This document shows, piece after piece, positions 61,108 through 64,000 of a stretch of DNA of 64,000 bases; position 1 is the stretch's first letter; every line of letters begins with the position of its first letter. The DNA comes from Bacteroidales bacterium. GTDB taxonomy: Bacteria; Bacteroidota; Bacteroidia; Bacteroidales; WCHB1-69. The DNA is taken from contig JAFZZK010000029.1 of NCBI GenBank assembly GCA_017615795.1, positions 1-64,000 of the forward strand, given 5' to 3'. Both the position numbers and the translations under genes were made by a program. The notes below the pieces were generated by a model that worked only from the letters and a program-made list of their open reading frames with translations, searched no databases and was not told the DNA's origin.

Positions 61108-61656
61108 TTATTGGAAGGTGTAGCGCACCCCGAGGTTTACCAATCCCCAGTCGAAGGTGTGGTTGACGGTGATCTCATGGTTGAATTGGAAACGGTAGCC
61201 CGGACGGAAGTCTATCTGTAGGGCGAGGGGGATGCCGAATTTGTATTCCAAGCCGATGATGCCGTGGGCTCCGCTTTTGCCCATGATGTTCTTGATCTGC
61301 ATCTCTGGTGAGGATGGGATGTAATATGACACTGACGGATGCCAGCTGAACCCGAGGCTGACGCCCCCTCCCACAAAGCCGTACAGGCCTTTTACAAAGT
61401 GCCCCTCATACACGAGGCTTGCGGCGAGTTCGGTTGTCCACAGCGTGGAGCCGTAGCCTGCGATGATGCTGTAGTTGTACTTGGTGCCCAAGTCGAGCTG
61501 GATGGCGAAGTGGTCGGTGGGAAAGGTCTTGTAGGAGAGTGCCTGCATGGATCCGACCGTCGCGCCGATGCCGTGCCTGTAGGGGGACTGAGCGTTGGCT
61601 TTAAACACTATGGCAGCCATAATGGCAAGAAGTGCAATAAAACTGTGTTTCGTCAT
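61108..61656 (-). CDS. Small outer-membrane beta-barrel protein
   Basis: The 182-residue protein has a signal peptide (FIALLAIMAAIVFKANAQ) and alternating strands: HGIGATVGSMQALS, FAIQLDLGTKYN, GLYGFVGGGVSLGFS, GIIGLEYKFGIPLALQIDF and GLVNLGVRYTFQ. The C-terminal aromatic plus Gln fits the small outer-membrane barrel family. The function is unknown. It is separated from the cysteate-synthase-like gene by a terminator, and on the other side it faces the sigma-factor remnant. Confidence 0.77.
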   Translation of the reverse strand: MTKHSFIALLAIMAAIVFKANAQSPYRHGIGATVGSMQALSYKTFPTDHFAIQLDLGTKYNYSIIAGYGSTLWTTELAASLVYEGHFVKGLYGFVGGGVSLGFSWHPSVSYYIPSSPEMQIKNIMGKSGAHGIIGLEYKFGIPLALQIDFRPGYRFQFNHEITVNHTFDWGLVNLGVRYTFQ

Positions 61657-61710
61657 GTTGTTTTTTATGTTTTCTTGAAATTGTATAACCTAAATGTGTC
61701 CCATGAAAAA

Positions 61711-61738
61711 CAAGCGGCTTGCCGAATAGCAGCCCGCT
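61711..61738 (-). terminator. Terminator of the PLP enzyme gene
   Basis: Outer stem of six bases (AAGCGG with CCGCTT on the minus strand) with a partly paired interior, followed by GTTTTT. It lies past the stop at 61784. Confidence 0.6.
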
Positions 61739-61783
61739 TTGTTGGAAATGGAATGACAGTTGCCGTGGCTTGTGGACGTGCAA

Positions 61784-63013
61784 CTAAATTTCGTCTATCA
61801 TTTTCTTGAAAAACGTGGCCCTTGCGGCGCCTTCGCCCGTGTTGAGAAGGACGGTCTCGCCGTTGTGGATCTGCCCCTCTTCCAGTGCTTTGTAGAATCC
61901 GGCGAAGCAGACGATGGAGGCGGGTCCGAGATAGATGCCGCGCTCGTTCTTGACGATCTTGCCGTATTGGGCCAGTTCGCTCTCTTTCACCTGCAGAAAG
62001 GTGCCGCCGCTCTTGCGCACGATGGGCGCCACGATGGGATACATGCCCGGGTTGCCGGCGGAGAGGATGGACACCATGGTCTGGGGGTTCGGAATGACGG
62101 GGTAGTCCTTCTCATAACCCTCCGGGAATCCGGCGGCCACAGCTTTGTTCCAGCCCTGCACCATCGGGTCGCAAGTGTCCTGCTGGATCAGCAACATGCG
62201 GGGCAGCTTTGTGTCGGGGAAGGTGGTCTGCATATCGCGCACGCCCTTGTCGAGGGCGATGGGGCCTGTGCCGCCCGCGACGGCCTGCACATATACGTCG
62301 GGCATCTTGCCCAATTGGCGCAGGTACTCGAATACCATTGTCTTCTTGGCCTCCACGCGGATGGGGTCGATGTTGCCGGCGGAGATGAGCACGTGGTTCT
62401 TCTGGTGGAAGTCGGAGGCCTCCTTCTTGGCGTCACCATAGTTGCCCTCGCATACGACCACGTTCTGGCCGTAGGAGCGGATGGCCTTGACGGTGTCCTC
62501 ACACGCGTCGTGAGGCATGAAGACCGTGAACTTGATGCCAGCTTCGGCAAGATAGCGGGCGTAGGCCGTGGCCGTGTTGCCCGTGGAGGCAACACAGAAC
62601 TCCTTCACGCCGTTCTCCTTGAAGAGGGAGGCAGCCAACGATGCGGCAATGTCCTTGAATGTGTTGCTGCCGCCGTTCAGGTCGTTGCGGTAGACCATCA
62701 CCCGACAGTCGATGCCATATTTTTCTTTTGCCAACTTCTCTAGGAAATCCCACTCCTCGATTGGAATGGCACCCTCTCCGAAGGAGACGATGTTCTTCTC
62801 GTCCATCACAGGCAGGAAGTCAAAATAATGGTAGAAATTGGCCGGTTTGTGCTCGGGCTTGGTCAGCTCGGTGATTTTGTGATAGTCGGCGGAATAGACC
62901 ACTTCGGCGCGTTTGCAGCCGCAGGGACACTCCTGGTTCATCTCAAACCAAGTGGCAAAGTCATCAATGACCTTGCCGCATTTCGTGCATACGAGTTTAT
63001 ATTTATTATTCAT
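61784..63013 (-). CDS. PLP enzyme: cysteate synthase-like/threonine synthase family
   Basis: The 409-residue beta-family PLP protein has an N-terminal zinc-ribbon-like pair (C9, C12 and C29/C31/C33). FGEGAIP, NDLNGGSNTFKDIAA with PLP Lys120, and CVASTGNTATAYAR (phosphate loop) follow. MPDVYVQAVAGGTGPIALDKG then resembles the QAVGSGTG segment of archaeal cysteate synthase more than the GSGG loop of threonine synthases. Cysteate synthase makes L-cysteate from O-phosphoserine and sulfite. Threonine synthase remains the alternative. A promoter (TATCTTTG, 63063-63070 minus) and a downstream terminator make it a single-gene unit. The ATG at 63013 was chosen over an upstream frame start that crosses the promoter. 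Confidence 0.72.
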   Translation of the reverse strand: MNNKYKLVCTKCGKVIDDFATWFEMNQECPCGCKRAEVVYSADYHKITELTKPEHKPANFYHYFDFLPVMDEKNIVSFGEGAIPIEEWDFLEKLAKEKYGIDCRVMVYRNDLNGGSNTFKDIAASLAASLFKENGVKEFCVASTGNTATAYARYLAEAGIKFTVFMPHDACEDTVKAIRSYGQNVVVCEGNYGDAKKEASDFHQKNHVLISAGNIDPIRVEAKKTMVFEYLRQLGKMPDVYVQAVAGGTGPIALDKGVRDMQTTFPDTKLPRMLLIQQDTCDPMVQGWNKAVAAGFPEGYEKDYPVIPNPQTMVSILSAGNPGMYPIVAPIVRKSGGTFLQVKESELAQYGKIVKNERGIYLGPASIVCFAGFYKALEEGQIHNGETVLLNTGEGAARATFFKKMIDEI

Positions 63014-63062
63014 TTTAAGAATGGTTTTGTCATTAGAAAAATCGGGTGGCCGATATAGCCCG

Positions 63063-63070
63063 CAAAGATA
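63063..63070 (-). promoter_or_regulatory. -7 box for the PLP enzyme gene
   Basis: On the minus strand the bases read TATCTTTG, 49 bases before the ATG at 63013, just past the mfd stop. Confidence 0.6.
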
Positions 63071-63088
63071 CATTTTTTGCGGGAAACA

Positions 63089-64000
63089 TTATGGGTTGTT
63101 TGTACAGAAGGCCTCCATTTTTTGCATCCAGTGCAGAGCGGCCTTGATGGTAGGGATGTGGTGGATGATGAGGAGAAGTTTATGGTTGACCTCTTTGAGC
63201 TGGATGGCGGGGTGGTTGGCTTGCAGGAAGGCCAATACGCGTCCGAACTCGTCGGATTGGAAATAGCGGGAGGCAGCGCTGCCCGAGAAATAGCCGGTGA
63301 GGGTCTGTTTTTTGAGCAGGATTTTTTCAAAATGGAGTCTCGCCGCCGTCAGACGTAGCGGAATGGTCTGCATCAGCTCCACGGTCTGGGCGGGCATGGG
63401 GCCGAAGATGTCGGTGACTTTCTTGCGGAACTTGTCGAGCTGGATGAGGTCGCGGATGGCTTGTAATTCCTTATAGAGACTCATGCGTTCGCTGACGTTG
63501 CTGACGTAGTCGGTGGGGAAGAGGGCCTCGATGTCGGTCTCCAAGATGCACTCGCGGGTAAGGATGGCCGAGTTGTCAGCCATCTCGACCTCGTCGTAGT
63601 CGGCATACTGCATCTCCTGGATGGCTTCGGAGAGGATTTTCTGGTACATCTCGTAGCCGATCTCGTTGATGAAGCCGCTCTGGTCGGCGCCGAGGATGTT
63701 GCCGGCACCGCGGATGTCGAGGTCGCGGAGGGCGATCTGGAGGCCGCTGCCGATGTCGGAGAAGTCCTCGATGGCTTGCAGACGGCGCCGCGCCTGGTCG
63801 TTGAGCACTTCGAAGGGCTTGGTGAAGAGATAGCAGAAGGCCTTTTGGTTGTTGCGTCCCACGCGCCCGCGTAGCTGGTGCAGTACGTTGAGTGCGAAAT
63901 TCTGGGCGTCGTTGATGACCATCGTGTTGGCGTTCACGATGTCGAGACCGGATTCGACGATGGTGGTGGAGACCAGCACGTCGGTCTGGTGGTCGATGAA
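63089..64000 (-). CDS. mfd: Transcription-repair coupling factor (C-terminal part)
   Basis: Mfd removes stalled RNA polymerase and recruits UvrA. The frame runs off the right edge, so only the last 303 residues are here. They cover the end of the RecG-like helicase domain (VLVSTTIVESGLDI, LHQLRGRVGRNNQKAFCYL), the TRCF-specific GLQIALRDLDIRGAGNILGADQSGFI, and the C-terminal D7 domain, which ends at a TAA/TGA near 63089. The gene is on the minus strand and precedes the PLP-enzyme promoter. Confidence 0.93.
   Translation of the reverse strand, partial: FIDHQTDVLVSTTIVESGLDIVNANTMVINDAQNFALNVLHQLRGRVGRNNQKAFCYLFTKPFEVLNDQARRRLQAIEDFSDIGSGLQIALRDLDIRGAGNILGADQSGFINEIGYEMYQKILSEAIQEMQYADYDEVEMADNSAILTRECILETDIEALFPTDYVSNVSERMSLYKELQAIRDLIQLDKFRKKVTDIFGPMPAQTVELMQTIPLRLTAARLHFEKILLKKQTLTGYFSGSAASRYFQSDEFGRVLAFLQANHPAIQLKEVNHKLLLIIHHIPTIKAALHWMQKMEAFCTNNP

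Overview
The window is a chromosomal segment of a Bacteroidota bacterium, most likely of the order Bacteroidales. The evidence is indirect but consistent. Promoter-like TAnnTTTG boxes precede many genes, and strong Shine-Dalgarno sites are rare. Two proteins end in type IX secretion (Por/T9SS) sorting domains. There is a pyrophosphate-type phosphofructokinase, a Porin_10-like outer-membrane protein, a DUF4197 lipoprotein, DUF5106/TlpA-like thioredoxins and a ribosomal protein S1 with the Bacteroidota domain layout. No rRNA, CRISPR array, prophage or intact insertion sequence was found. The only tRNA is an initiator tRNA.

Layout. 1-2154 is an AT-rich block with a short pyrophosphatase-like protein, a KptA-type RNA 2'-phosphotransferase and a TrpRS. 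A gene-free stretch with nested palindromes follows (2155-2509). 2510-6794 (minus) holds a RecD-like helicase, a large membrane protein and birA. 6837-18908 (plus) carries a DUF4197 lipoprotein, PPi-PFK, murA (with Asp at the fosfomycin-target position), a WaaE-like glycosyltransferase, a T9SS cargo protein, a dihydrouridine synthase, a sugar kinase, tsaE, an alanine-dehydrogenase relative without its NAD domain, and a 1.2-kaa C10 protease with two FISUMP modules. 18926-27032 (minus) has an orphan histidine kinase coupled to a LuxC-like reductase, malic enzyme, a PrsW-like protein, fumarase and a porin.

27173-41523 (plus) has clpB, pcm, a nucleotidyltransferase, dnaA with DnaA-box-like sites upstream, recJ, a GT4 glycosyltransferase, an M28 peptidase, initiator tRNA (minus), rpsA, and an overlapping pair of barrel and lipoprotein genes. 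41551-63013 is mostly minus strand: a GH20 hexosaminidase, hemW, an alpha-oxoamine synthase, two thioredoxin-fold proteins, glmM, a secreted unknown protein, fabG, a lone CoA-transferase alpha subunit, glyA, DUF2147, an exported PepC-like protease, an SDR, a small barrel and a cysteate/threonine-synthase-like enzyme. Plus-strand exceptions are a VWA-barrel protein and a hemerythrin/LuxR-regulator pair. The window ends inside mfd.

Functional themes are envelope building (murA, glmM, glycosyltransferases), C4 and sugar metabolism (PPi-PFK, malic enzyme, fumarase), protein export through T9SS, and information processing (dnaA, recJ, rpsA, initiator tRNA, mfd). The most interesting inference is that the alpha-oxoamine synthase (46320-47585), the SDR (59975-60775) and the cysteate-synthase-like enzyme (61784-63013) could together make the capnine base of sulfonolipids. 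This rests on family resemblance only. Starts were moved downstream from the longest open frame wherever a signal peptide, promoter or overlapping gene argued for it.
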